64,000 nucleotides of DNA from Eutreptiella sp. 'Long Island Sound 2002' (taxonomy: Eukaryota > Euglenozoa > Euglenophyceae > Eutreptiales > Eutreptiaceae). Made by a program: the position numbers and the translations under genes. The notes under the pieces are model-generated. The model saw only the letters and a list, made by a program, of their open reading frames with translations. It searched no databases and had not been told where the DNA came from. Within the stretch, counting starts at the first letter, position 1. Each line of letters begins with the position of its first letter. Where the stretch lies: contig OZ038378.1 of the NCBI GenBank assembly GCA_964036045.1, forward strand, positions 185,789,128 to 185,853,127. Direction: 5' to 3'. This document shows, in pieces, positions 10,034 through 20,819 of the stretch.

Positions 10034-10894
10034 TTCTTCTCCAGGGCTCTTTGCTGCGTTTGGGACAGAGCATTGAGGGAGGACAGGTACGGCACCAGTT
10101 TTTGTTTGTCGCCTACGTGCAGGGATTCTACCATTTCCGTGATTGGCCGAAAAAACCCTTCTGTGATTTTCCGTATATTTCCGTGATTTTCTGTGGTGTT
10201 TCCGTGGTACAAAAATGTTCCTTATGCATCCGCTTTGCCTCACCTGGACACCCACAAGAGACGAAACAAAGCACAAGACATTTGGGGGCGGTCTACTGCC
10301 ATTTTGCGAACCGTTCTTCAACATCACCATTGCAAAACATGGTGACACAGGCCTCACGCAAGTCCTTGCCCATGCGCTGCCTGTTTTTAACATCAACCAG
10401 TCCAGCCAGACTAAATGACCGCTCGATTGCCGCGCCTGTGACAGGGTACCACAAATATGGAGCCACGGCCTTGTGATCCTGGAAATTGCTGCGCCCTAAC
10501 ACGTGCCGACATTTTCGACCCCCGCTGCCAGACCTTCCGTTTCTTTGCAGCAGGAGTGCCATTTTCATCAGAAGAAGACATGTCACAACTGAAAACACAC
10601 AAAGAAATACACACTCTAACACTTAGCAAACAGGAACAACAATAGCAAACAATAGGAACTTTCATTTCCGTTTCCGTGATTTTCTGTGATTTTCCGTGGC
10701 GACCAGGAACAACAATAGCAAACAATAGGAACTTCAATTTCCGTTTCCGTGATTTTCCGTGATTTTCCGTGATTTCCGTGATTTTCAACGTTGGCCGATT
10801 TCCGTGATTTTCCGTGATTTTCCTGCCACGGAAATACCAGAATCCCTGCTATGTGGGCCGCCGGACCAACCCAAAGGTTGTTGGGAATGAGGTT
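10034..10894 (-). CDS. SAP-domain-like exon of the PIAS/SIZ-type gene, interrupted by a hAT element
   Basis: Seen: minus strand 10894-10849 (after acceptor gactcccaaag) and 10119-10034 (before donor GTATGG) stay in one frame once the intervening hAT element and one copy of its short flanking repeat are ignored. The reading is KNLIPNNLWVGPAAH, then GDKQKLVPYLSSLNAL and SQTQQRALEKK. The G-x-K-x-x-L-(V/L)-x-x-L-x-x-L helix followed by S-x-x-Q-x-x-x-x-x-L resembles the second half of the SAP domain of PIAS proteins, which binds AT-rich DNA. Inferred: this is the N-terminal domain of the gene whose SP-RING exon is at 8924-9164. Whether the insertion lies in the exon or just inside the intron depends on which acceptor is used (an AG also occurs at 10114). 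If it is in the exon, this allele is damaged unless the element is spliced out. Confidence 0.45.
10120..10848 (-). mobile_element. hAT-family element, internally deleted, complete ends
   Basis: Terminal inverted repeats start CAGGGATTCT, then three mismatched bases, then ATTTCCGTG (10120-10141 and the complement of 10827-10848: 19 of 22 identical). Flanks CTACGTG/CTATGTG resemble a decayed target duplication, where hAT elements make 8 bp. TTTCCGTGAT motifs repeat inside both ends, as hAT subterminal repeats do. The minus strand starts MSSSDENG...AAKKRKVW (nuclear-signal-like) near 10579. In another frame it holds the hAT C-terminal dimerisation block (PYLWYPVTGAAIERSFSLAG, ...LREACVTMFCNGD), ending with TAG at 10293. 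The catalytic DDE core is missing, so it is non-autonomous. Confidence 0.85.
10632..10832 (+). repeat. TTTCCGTGAT subterminal tandem repeats of the hAT element
   Basis: Multiple TTTCCGTGAT and TTTTCCGTGA units, including a duplicated block of about 55 bp (AACAACAATAGCAAACAATA followed by the motif) at 10632-10704 and 10706-10760. Matching units sit inside the other end at 10132-10205. Confidence 0.8.
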
Positions 10895-12105
10895 CTTTGG
10901 GAGTCAGTACAAGGTCAAGAGCCTCAATGGTACAGTACATGGGTGTGTCGCAGCTCCACACGTTCTCCCTCAATCTGCCGGACCTTTCCACACTTGTCAA
11001 TTTCGGAGAATGTCATGATTCTGACTGGAGCTCTGGCTGGCGACTACGACACAGTACAAAACCGGGGAGTGAAAGGGATGTAGGCACGTCATGGTGGCTT
11101 TGACTGCAGGTGGCGGCTGTGGGGGACATTGTCGTATATCCTGGTTGCACTTTACCCTGCGTCCACACTCTCCTGAATTACTCTTCAGCCTTTCTACGTC
11201 TCCGTGTATCGCCGGTTTTATCCTTCCCAGCCATTGGCTGCTGACTATTGAGTCTCTTGTGCTGAGCTGTCTAGGCAGCATTCACCCCTGAGACCTCACT
11301 AGTTCTCCTGCTGAGTCTTTTTTAGTTGCCTGTCTTCGTATGGGGGCCCCATGGCTGGTGCTAAACAGTGCCGCCCCACATATAGGGGGCAGTTAGCATG
11401 GGCCAATGCATACTGATCAACATCAAGTCTAATGGCTTTCTTTGACCCATACTAACACCGGATTTGCGGCCATGACGTCTGCGATCTTCTTCCTGTGTTG
11501 TCATGCCCTTTGTGTGCCAAGCGGTGCAGACCATCCTTCCCTCTGAAACACGCAAGAAGCCACCGCTGATCCACGACGTCTCGCAATGCAGAAAAAGAGA
11601 CGACCACTGTTGCAACGGTGGCAGGAACGGCCTACCACCAGCAAATATGGCCCACAAGCCGCCACTGGGTCCACGAAATCCGGTGTCGGTCACGCAACAA
11701 TGACCTTGTGGTCTCCGCAATGTAAGGGCTGCAAACCCATGGTGGAGGAGAGTAAAGAGGAGCCATCCTTTAGGGTGGCCAATCAGGAATGGCAAACCCA
11801 CATCCAGAGGGTGCAAAAGATTGGGTGGGAACTGGCAATCAATTTGGCAGCTAACACTCCTAAGAAACATACCACCCTTGCGGCGGAGGGAATCAAAAGT
11901 GCAACCCAAACCACAATCAAAACATTGGTGAAAGACATCACGCCATTGTCCCCTGGTAGAGGCCAACAGGGGCGGTTCCGGTGCTCCACTGTTGTATCCT
12001 TCCTTCTTTCCTGCGCACGTTGTGAGAAGGCCTGTGCCACTTCATGCAACTCCTGTTTGACGCTGACTCCAACCCCAACCCTCACTCCCATCTGCATTAC
12101 TATAC

Positions 12106-12378
12106 CTCTTTTAAATTGGATTGGAAGAGGGTCCGTAAATCAGCAGCCGACAACTCATTGACTTCGACATAAATACCGGCCCGCTCCGAATGGGCCCTGC
12201 CGACCACAGTGCACTTGATCTGGATGTCCTCCCAAAACATACGAGCCTTCCGCTGGGCAGACACAGGGGCTTCAGGGGCCGCGGGCTTGCTCGCAGACAG
12301 TGACAGCGGCGGCACGGTCACAGGCTCGTCGTCGCTACTGTCTGCGTCGTCAAAAGGGCAGGGCTCCACCAGCGCCCC
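12106..12378 (-). CDS. Exon with acidic/Pro-Ser region, possibly the C-terminal part of the SLBP gene
   Basis: Seen: acceptor tttgtag at 12379-12380 and donor GAG|GTATAG at 12105; 273 nt, phase 0 at both ends. The translation opens with an acidic Ser/Asp stretch (DDADSSDDEPVTVP), then an Ala/Pro-rich linker, then a compact segment RKARMFWEDIQIKC...AGIYVEVNELSAADLRTLF that looks folded. Its phase matches the end of the stem-loop-binding protein exon at 13093, so it may be the next exon of that gene. Phase agreement alone happens one time in three. I do not recognise the folded segment. It lies upstream of the SAP-like exon, so it is unlikely to be the missing PINIT domain. A separate small gene is also possible. 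Confidence 0.5.
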
Positions 12379-13092
12379 CTACAAATGTTAAACAGAGGAC
12401 GGGAACGGAATCGTCTGAAACCCGCAACGGGCATCGGTCCTGGTTGCTAATGAGGACGCATCTCCTGCGGTGCCTCCGGGATGCGGTAAGAGTTACCCGC
12501 TAGGCACAGGGGTAGGCTGGTGGGTTCTCAAGTGATGCCAAGCGGTTATTGGGTTCAAGGGCCAATGCCCGGCAGTGCAAACGGTTGGAGGGGACGTGAC
12601 GACGGCCCGTTGCAGTTGCAGGAATGGACGATCGCTCGCGGGGGTCGGGACGCCGTCGAAAGCAAAGGCCTTTACAAAGGGTTCTGAAGTGTGTGCGTAG
12701 CCTCCATTTTTGTCACTTTCATTTTCGTTTTCATTTCATTTGTTCGTTCCGAGGACCTCAAGGATGGGGGGGAGGGGGCTGACATTGTCTCAGGGGACTG
12801 CGAACACTCCCACAAACATTGTGGGGCGTGCATTACAAAAGGGCGACCGTTCATTTCACGAAGCTTGCCGATGTCAGTAGTTGGGATTGTTGGGACACAA
12901 TGGGGGGGGGGGGGGGACGCAATTTCAGCCGTAAACAAAAAACATCGAACGGATGGAAGAGCCGGGCGAGGAAGGTGCAGTTCTGTGGGGGGTCACAGTG
13001 GAATGTCAATCCCCCTGCGCACCGTTGCAGCCCGACCGCCCCGGGGCACCGAAGGGGGGGAGGGTGCGGGGGTCCACATGCACATGGCACAC

Positions 13093-16000
13093 CTCCTTGG
13101 CATCCCCGCCCCCGGGCTCGTCCCACTTGTGCAGCTCCCGTCTCCACGTCTTCACTGCACCTGCAAAGCGCAGAAACGCTGCGTCCGGATCGTGACCTTC
13201 TGGGGCACTGACCCCAGACGAGAATGGCAGGCGGTCCGGGGGGGCGGGGGGGTTAAGGCGAGTCAGTGGGGAGCGGGGAAGGTGGTATAGTGGCCTGTTC
13301 AGGGGACGTCTCCCCCTCGTTGAACACCAAACGACACCCATGACAGCGTTTACGGAGGGTACACACAAAATCGTGCATTTGCAGACGCCGCGCGGTGCGT
13401 GCACAGACATAGAGCGGAGCACAAACACAATCCTCTACCGACCGGCTTCCGCACTCATTCAGGCACAGGCTTAGAGAGCTGCATGCACTCCCGTTGGCAT
13501 TCATGGACAGCCATAAACAAGGGCAGAACCACAACTGTGCATGCACAGTCGACCCCCTTCCATGTTGGCCGAGACGCTTGTTGCAGCCTCCTCCCCCCAC
13601 ATCTATGGCTCTTGATTCACGATGGTCCCGGATGAACCAGTCCAACAAGTGCAGAGTCGGGCATATGCCTGCGGCGTGAAAGTAGAGGCGTGCACAGGAC
13701 AGGGAGATCAGGAAGGAGGGCCGGTCTCTAATGGAGTATTGTGCACCGTTGCCCTGTCCGCGTGACGACCTGTGCTAAGGTAGAGGGACTAGGGTGGCAC
13801 GATCTGGGCCAATAGATGTGCAAAAGGAGTTCAGCATCATAAGATGGCTGGTGTACTTAATGTGGGTCTTGCCGGGAAAGTACCTCTAATTCGTCACAAC
13901 GTGAAGCCAGTGTTCTGGGTGCAAAGGTGGTGATAGCGTGCATGCGTACAGGGCGGCAAAGGGAACTTACCTTGTCTCCCTTTTTTGGTGCCCCTGTGGC
14001 AGATTCAGATTCCAGTTTTCATGGTACCGTGATCCAGGGGCACAGTGTTCGGGTGGCACAGTGTGAAACAAGAATAGGCTTCAGGGGCGCAATCAGGGTG
14101 CGTGTTCCATAAAGGCTGGTTGATTGCCATGGAATGCAGCTGGTGGCCGTCATTCAGTGACCTGTGCTTTGTCTGACCTGCTTATTGGGAGCAGTCAGTC
14201 GCGAGGCCGGGGGGGGGGGGGGGATGTTGTGTTGTGGGCAAGGGTGGAGTATTGGCCCCACTGTTCTCACTTACATCCAGACCCCATGCTGTCCGGTCCC
14301 CTGCCAGCGCTGACAGGCTTTACAAACAGCCAGAAAGTGAAGTGTGGAGTGCTCTCCACATCCAATGTGGGAATCGGTAACAGGGCCAGAGAAAGGGCGG
14401 GGGGCATCCGGCAATGTTGGCACCACAACACAATACAACGCAACACCACACCACACAACACAACACAACACAACACAACACAACACAACACAACACAACC
14501 CAGCACAATGTACCATACCTTACCATGCCATATCACCACACAAAACAACCAACGAAAACACAACGCAACAATAATGATTGGAAACCCCTTGGCCGTGTGA
14601 TAAACTATTCGTATCAATGACGGGAAGCCCCCTCCGGCGCTGCACAGTCCAAGGTTTGGCTTGCGTTGAAGCATTACCCAGATAGGACAGCGGAGGGGAT
14701 CCTGGGGATCCTTTGACCTGCTTCTAAGACAGCTTTGTACACAGGGGGTAGCTCAGTTCAGTTCCAGACCCTCGGCCCTGCGGCGGGAGCAGGGGGGGCG
14801 GTTGGCAGGGGGGGAGGGGGGTTTTTGGCATGTCGCCATGGGGGAGGGGGAGGGGGGGAGGGGGGGGGCATTTTTAGAAATCATTCTGAGCATTTGAAGG
14901 TACACAAAGGGGCAAAAATCGCGGTCCGTTGGCAATGGGAAGCAGTCTTGTTTTTACCCCCCCCCCCCCCTGCCAACCCCCATCCCTCTGGCAATGTACC
15001 ACTGGCACAGAAACAGGGCGATAGCGACGGGGTCGGTGGGGGCGACAACCGTCAAACTGCGTTGTCTACCCAGAGCAGGAGCAGAGGGATGTTGTAGGCA
15101 AACGGCGATATAACACACAACCGACAGTACCAGTTTATCATTAACCAGGAAAGGAAAATTGTAGGCCATTCGAGATAACACACAAATGGCCTGGCGAGCA
15201 GTGTAAGGCATAAGGCCAACATATGAAGTTCCATTGGTTGTAGGCCATTGTTCAAGGAAGTGCAGCAATTCATCCAATATGTGCAGAAATAATAGCCCCG
15301 CACAACAAGGAGTACAAGTTTCCTTAACAGGCTGGGTAATATGAGGGCCCGTCACCTACTAATATGAGCTCTTGGGATCATGGTTGGTGGTGAAGGGGGT
15401 GGGTTCAAAAAACTACCAGGGGTGGGCAGCCTACTCGGTTACCCCCAACAGCTGGGGGAGGTTCCATTTTACGAGGTGAGAGTGGGACAGTTGTCCCGCT
15501 CCTCACAAGGGCTGCTTCTGCCCCTCGGCGTCCCTGGCATGCCAGCACGCTCCGACCGAAGTGTTTCCCAGGACCACAGAGTTTAGGTGCTCACCACCAC
15601 AAATGACCTGGGAAATGCGACACAGGGCCCGGGGGTTCCGGATCACCAAGGGCCACCCATCAGTGGTGCGCAGCATGTTCAGGCATTTTGCCAGTTCATG
15701 TTGGGGGTTCACCGCCCGTGCAGTGTGCAGTGGGCGTTGCTCCAACCAAAACCGTGCTGTGGGACCTGGGCAGGAAGAGGGGGGGGGGGGTCCAGCCCTA
15801 CACATGGCCCCTCCCGTGGCTTGAGAAGAGGCCCTGCACCAAAATACGACTCACTCACTACGCTCAATGTCTGCGGTCAGGCACACCATCGAACGACCGC
15901 TTACTCGGCCACTTCACCGTGTGATCTGGTGTCCGGGGGTGCGCTCTCGTTCGCTTGTCCTTCGGCACCAGTTCTCTGTACCGCGCATAGCCCACGGTGT

Positions 16001-16095
16001 TCTTGCCGTACCCGATCTGTTTGCCCCTCTGGCTCACCTTGTGCTGGTCAGGCTCTGGCTCCCCATTCACGTGCCAGTCCGCATCCTTCCACCAG
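13093..16095 (-). CDS. Histone RNA hairpin-binding protein (stem-loop-binding protein), RNA-binding domain in two exons
   Basis: SLBP binds the 3' stem-loop of replication-dependent histone mRNAs and drives their processing, export and translation. Seen: exon 16095-15887 (acceptor gggtgcag, donor GATG|GTGTGC) and exon 13160-13093 (acceptor ctttgcag, donor GAG|GTGTGC). Joined in phase they read KQIGYGKNTVGYARYRELVP, RTRAHPRTPD, SKRSFDG and AVKTWRRELHKWDEP. This covers the family's RNA-binding domain from the YGKNT motif through HPRTPD (where animal proteins have TPNK) to the C-terminal W-x-x-x-L-H-x-W-D helix. The SKR-FDG form is typical of plant and algal proteins. The 2.7-kb intron holds a repeat copy, an ACAAC microsatellite and G runs. 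First exons were not found. Both donors are the uncommon GTGTGC. Confidence 0.9.
13302..13620. repeat. 0.3-kb repeat shared with 9327-9620, copy 2; open Cys-rich frame on minus strand
   Basis: The minus strand is open from 13648 to 13253 through the whole repeat, with about 17 Cys (e.g. GGGGCNKRLG, LQMHDFVCTLRKRCHGC). The other copy is broken, so this is most simply a transposon relic. It lies in the SLBP intron, 142 bp before the exon that starts at 13160. Confidence 0.8.
14453..14500 (+). repeat. ACAAC pentanucleotide microsatellite
   Basis: About nine perfect ACAAC/CACAA units inside a longer CA/AC-rich tract (14420-14560), within the SLBP intron. Confidence 0.9.
15470..15650. repeat. Dispersed repeat family B, copy 1 (others at 30160-30260 and 38085-38280)
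   Basis: Shared landmarks are a GTGAGAGTGGGRCAGT start, TTCCCA(G/A)GA(C/T)C and GGTGC(T/C)CACCAC(A/C)ACAAATGA. The minus strand of this copy has a protein-like frame (15805-15503, ...NMLRTTDGWPLVIRNPRALC...), so the family may derive from a coding transposon. Confidence 0.55.
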
Positions 16096-16099
16096 CTGC

Positions 16100-17040
16100 A
16101 CCCAAATACAATCAAAAATGTACAGAAAGGGGCTGCAGTGGGTGGTACAAAGGGCACCGGAACAGGGCGGCACAGTAGCACTGAATGGCACAAAGTGGCA
16201 CTGTTTGGCATAAGAGGATACCGGGGGCGGGGGGGGGGGGGGGGAAGCCCATTTTCCGCTACGCCAGGGTGGCACAGCACCGAGGCAAGGAGGCGCTAGT
16301 TTTGGTGATGGGTGCTGCCACTTGGGAGGAGCGACAGGAAGATCATGGTGTGGTCCATCAGTATAGGGCCACTCAACAGCGTCAAAGCAGTAACCCCCCC
16401 CCCTGTTGTCCAAGCAACGGTAAATGACCAGAGATTGATGGAACCAACACCTACTGTTGCTTGGACAAGGGTGTTGCTTACGCGAAAACCTGTGCATGGT
16501 ACATGCAGAAAGACATGGTATACTTCACTGAAAACCAAGGGGCAAAACACGCTACCAAGGCCATCATGCCCAAATCAGCTTCCTTGACACAAAATATGAA
16601 CATCATGCATCTCGCATCTCAAAACCAAGGTATCAGACAGCACACGTAGCACACAGTGGGGCCAATTGAAAAGGGCACCGCCAAAATCAACGGTGCGAAA
16701 ATTGACTGAACCAACACCTGATGTTGCTTGAACACAGGTGTTTCCTTTTTTTATTTTGGCCACAGATCGACAATGGTCGTCACCCTCCGGAATCACTCTG
16801 GATTCTCTGCGGTCTGGCGCGTATCCGAATTCCCAACAGCACGACACGCACCATCGCGGCGCAGCCACGACATCGGCATTGGTTCAAGTGTTCAGCAAGG
16901 CGCCGTTATGCGCCGTCACAGATTGCACGGGTCACTGGTCAGGTTGAGACACCCTGCCCTCTGCCGTGTGCCGCTTATAATCCTAATATCACTGACATCC
17001 GTGCTAAACTCGTCATTATCAGTGAAAAATGACCGCTCCC
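16100..17040. other. Region 5' of the SLBP exon; dispersed repeats, no gene identified
   Basis: Contains a G run at about 16222-16243. Two copies of a motif around GAACCAACACCT-x-(C/T)TGTTGCTTG lie at 16440-16480 and 16708-16745, with relatives elsewhere in the window. SLBP 5' exons may be here, but none could be assigned. Confidence 0.35.
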
Positions 17041-17049
17041 AGGCGAGTG

Positions 17050-17512
17050 TTACGCACGTCTGTGCCGGCCGTGCTTCGCCAACCCATCTGCTGCTTCATT
17101 TCCCTCTACATTGAGACGTGACGGCACCCATCGAAGCTGCAGCAGATCTCCTGCTTCTTCACGCAGCCACATAATGTGCCCCCACAGGTCCCTGTGTCCC
17201 ACCTCCCCTGATGATGTTTTCCACCCATGGCGTCTCCACTTGTCCGACCAAAGCGCGATGCCCTTGAACACATACTCAGAATCCAATACCACGATTATTC
17301 ATTCACCCTGCACCCGACCCAGCATTGCATGCAGCACCTCCTGCAGCCCCCCCCTGCTGATACTCTGTCGTTCATACGCCGGCACGTGTGCCGAAAAATT
17401 TCTGTGGTGGTGTAGGCCATACTAAACCCCATACCCCGCCTGCATCCACCCCCTCACTCGCTTCGCGGAGCCATCGGTGTACACCACCACCCAGCCCAGG
17501 TGTTTGTTGGAC
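17050..17512 (-). pseudogene. RNase H-type retroelement fragment, broken
   Basis: The minus strand reads VVVYTDGSAKRVRGWMQAGYGV, then TAG where related copies have Trp. It continues PAYERQSISRGGLQEVL, meets a TGA, and then reads VVLDSEYVFKGIALWSDKW...GEVGHRDLW...LRWVPSRLNVEGNEAADGLA. The D-G-S, E (here changed to G in the usual SISRAEL), L-D-S and G-N-E-A-A-D blocks are the RNase H active-site regions. Two stops and a mutated Glu site show it is dead. Confidence 0.75.
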
Positions 17513-18914
17513 AGGGGGGGGGGGGGGGGAAGATGACACCACGTTTTGGAACCCTGGGAGAGCGCCCAGTTTTCTCCCCCAAACCCCTCAAACCAAACCC
17601 TTCCCCCTCTGATAAACGATGTCGGGCTGTCAGGTGGCGGCGCATGTCCCCAGTTCTGCGGCCTTCTTGGTCTTGCAAGCCCTTGAGGTGCTGTCATCAG
17701 GTCGGGCAGCAAATAAGAATTCCCTGCAGAAACCGTCCATTGCATCACTTTCCATGAACACAGATACTGGAAAAACATGTGATGTAAGCGTGCCGTGTTT
17801 CCTGTGCCCAAAGCCTGGAACGTGGTGGCACTATAAGAGGGAGGAGGGTCCAGGATTTGTCAGCCAAACATCCAAGCTGCGACACCCCCCCCCAGCCCCC
17901 CCACTCAATTCCTTGAAAGCGATGCCTGATGCAAAACCCTGCAAAAATATTGGAAAAAAAAACAAATCGGGCAACAGACACCCTGTATTTTCACTGTTGT
18001 CTTCCCTCTCCACACTTTCCCAAACTCCCTAACGTCCAACGCAATGGAATATGGTGTGATGCAGCACACAATGATGTGACTTCCGTTGTTGAGCTCGGTG
18101 GTCCTTGAGGGTGTTGTTGCACCGTGCGCGCACCGTGACAAGAGCCCCTCCTTGGCTGCAGCCCCCGCCAGGCCTGTAAGCTCACCGCCAGTGCACTCAC
18201 TGACGCACCAGGGGGAACCAGGGAAAACGGGGGTAAACGGGGAAATGCAGTATCGTGTGCAGAGAACAAAAAAGTGATGGGGAAAATCGGGGGGGAATGG
18301 GGGCTGGGGTGACAGGAAAATGGGTGACAATTCTCGAATTCCCCTCATTTGTTCGCGTCCCAGTTTTCCCGTGCTTCCCAAGAAAAGCGTCCTCCCCATT
18401 GTCGCCTTATTCAACAACTGCTCACGACCACTTCACCGACGGAAAAACGGGAAAAATGTGAACTCACCGCTACTCACCGACAAGGCGGCGAGCTGACGTC
18501 CCTGCCACTCTTGTATGCCGCCTCTCATTCGCCCACCTCCTGCCTCATTCCTCCTCCATCCCACTCCTCCCCTCCGCCAGCCCCGCAGCCCGGTCAACAT
18601 GCCGGTCGCCCCCGTGTTTCCCCGGCCCGCCCCTTGTCTTCCGCCCCAACAGTCCTCTGTCTCACCGCAGTGGACCAGGGGCATACAGGAGCAAGGGTGG
18701 CACTGGAGATGGTACCGGCACTACCCTTGGGGGCACTGCATGACACAAGGCACATTGAGTGGCAAGACGCAATCATGATTCCACTGCAACAGTTTGAATG
18801 TCATTGAGATGCTGAGTGGCAAGGGGTGGGGTGGGGTGAGGCGGGGCGGATGGGGGGAGGATGTCCTGGGGTGGGCACTGGGGGCCGGGCAGGGCGTGGG
18901 GCAGGGCGTGGCAC

Positions 18915-19056
18915 TTCGGTACAGAAGGCATGCCTATCATCCTCATCCTTTGCCTTGGGTTTGGCCCTCTTCACCGTATGGCCCGAGGGCTCGTCGGGCA
19001 TTTCGTCGCGCTGGGGTCGCTTCTGCGTCTTCGAAGCCCATTGACTGGGCTGGCGC
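18915..19056 (-). CDS. Exon candidate of a nuclear-type basic/acidic protein
   Basis: Acceptor cacgacacaacgttcag precedes 19056; a weak donor GAA|GTGCCA follows 18915. The translation is strongly charged, with PSQWASKTQKRPQRDEMPD, HTVKRAKPKAKDEDD and DRHAF. KRAKPKAK could serve as a nuclear import signal. It probably belongs with the exon at 19190-19398, 130 bp upstream. No domain recognised. Confidence 0.4.
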
Positions 19057-19189
19057 CTGAACGTTGTGTCGTGGAGCGGTGGTGGTGCTGCTAGCGGCAA
19101 CGGCGACGGCAACGGCACTGGCAACAAAGGCAACAACAACGTTCACGGACGATTGAACATCAGGCAGGGAGGGAATGCGAGTGGGTCAG

Positions 19190-19398
19190 CAGGCATGGGT
19201 CTGCTCGTGCAGCAAACCGATTGTTGTTGCCGCGGCTGTACTTAGAGGGCGGCCTTGTGCTCTCATCGTCCTGGGCACGCTTCCGCACATTGTGGGGACC
19301 CTGCTCCGTGACTTGCAGCGTTGACTCCGATAAGATGTAAGGGGGGTAGAAGGGCTGATCGTTGTGGGACTGCCAGTCCTCGTCGTCGTCAGCCCAGC
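19190..19398 (-). CDS. Exon candidate of a nuclear-type protein
   Basis: Follows acceptor tgcactcag at 19399-19400. It reads WADDDEDWQSHNDQPFYPPY, then LSESTLQVTEQGPHNVRKR and AQDDESTRPPSKYSRGNNN. There is an acidic start and a bipartite-like basic stretch (RKR...SKYSR), and the composition differs from the repeat DNA around it. The 3' boundary is unclear, with no good donor before the frame closes near 19160. Likely the same gene as 18915-19056. Confidence 0.45.
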
Positions 19399-19572
19399 CT
19401 GAGTGCACAGCCATCCCCAGAACCCATGCGACCGTGGGGCTTGGATTGGGCTAGGGCTGGGGCCATGAAGCGACGGATACTCAGCTACCGAATGCCCCTG
19501 TGTCACAGGCAACCGATCACAGCCCATGAATGTCCTCATGAATGTCCTGCTGCACGGCAGCACTTCCAGACC

Positions 19573-19660
19573 AGTACTGAATGTTGCCTTGAATTCGCTT
19601 GCTAGCTATCGAATGTTTCGTAGCCTGGCTTGGGTTAACTCATCCCCCTCCCTGGGAACC
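19573..19660. repeat. Dispersed 90-bp repeat, copy 3
   Basis: Matches copies at 3889-3970 and 4420-4505; directly downstream (minus sense) of an RNase H fragment. Confidence 0.6.
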
Positions 19661-19829
19661 TGGTCATCAGCAGCTTACACCGCGGCTCCACAAAACTGGC
19701 AGCGCTACTGCCACTGCTGTCACTGTCACTACTGTCTGTTGATTGCACAGACTCTTCATCTGTCGACTGCACAGAGCACTGTGACCCCCCGCTCATGTCG
19801 TCATCACTGGGGTCATCCATTTCCTGCAA

Positions 19830-20045
19830 CCCCAGGTTGGTGTCCGAATATCCCGCATCTCACGGCCAGTAATCACTGCAGCAGACGCTTGCGCTGAGCC
19901 TCTTACCGCCCCCTCATCCACCCGTTCATTGCCCTCATCCGCCCGTTCATTGGCCTGCACCCCAACATGGGACGGCACCCGTTGCACTGTAACGCTATCG
20001 CCATACAGCTGCCACTGGACCCAGAGCTTAGCCCAGGGCTAGGGA
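19830..20045 (-). pseudogene. RNase H C-terminal fragment of a retroelement
   Basis: Minus strand reads LWVQWQLYGDSVTVQRVPSH and then VGVQANERADE, the P-S-H-x-x-x-x-x-N-E-x-A-D block that supplies the last RNase H catalytic His/Asp. An acidic Ser/Asp-rich frame follows (19829-19635). Isolated fragment. Confidence 0.6.
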
Positions 20046-20399
20046 TGGGAGGGGGGGTGAGAAGTTGGGGCTGGGGTGTGCGGCTTCCACTAGGAATTAA
20101 AGTGGGCTTGGCAATGGGCTGAGACTGGGACTGGAGCTTAGCTGGGGCTGGATCTGTGAGTTGGACTGGGATTGAGGCTGAGGGTGGTGCTTCCCTGCCC
20201 CACATGCTGCACAGAAATGTTGTGTTGTGCTATTGCGGAAAAGGTCCCTCTGCACGTCACACAGCCCAGAAATAAGAGACCACTAAAAACCGGGAATGGT
20301 CACGAAAAACCGGGAATGGTCACGGGCTGCAACCCGGGGGATGTTCCATGAGGGCGTGTTGGGGACATATTCCACCGTGTCAGGTGCTCGTTTTGCTGC

Positions 20400-20650
20400 T
20401 CGAGGTCGGCGTGTCTGTTGGGGAGTTGGGGGGCAAAAAGTGCAGCCTCTCTGGGTCACAGGGGATGTGGATCCCACTGCTCGGCATTGCGGCATCAGTG
20501 CCCTCATAGTCCACTCCTTTGCCATCCCCCATGCGCCCCAGTAGTTTCACGGCGCGGTGACGTGGTACTTGTGGAACGGTGATGAACGGGTGCCCTCCCC
20601 CATGAGTACGCAAAGGGGCATCAAATTGCCCAGTTGTGCTGATGATTGTG
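20400..20650 (-). CDS. Coding-like exon, unidentified
   Basis: After a possible acceptor (acaatcatcag) near 20637 the minus strand reads TTGQFDAPLRTHGGGHPFIT, VPRHRAVKLLGRMGDGKGVD and SSGIHIPCDPERLHFLPP. The frame is open and compositionally convincing, but the 3' boundary is uncertain. It may belong to the same gene as 21894-22079. No family recognised. Confidence 0.35.
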
Positions 20651-20819
20651 TCGTGCGCACACCACGTCAAGTGCTCCCCCGAAGGGAAGAGAGAGGCGGG
20701 AAAGGTGTTGATTGTGTACTTGGTTCACGTCCTCTGATGAAATTTGTCACCCGTTCAGCATACATCCCTTGGGCAACCACATCATTATGGTCGGGGAGGG
20801 GGTGTTCTGGGTGGTAAGG

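Noticed and set aside
11361-12161. A 201-codon minus frame overlapping a 191-codon plus frame
   Set aside because: Both are open over the same bases, neither shows a domain or matched splice sites, and I could not decide which, if either, is real. The plus frame has the better composition (VEESKEEPSFRVANQEW).
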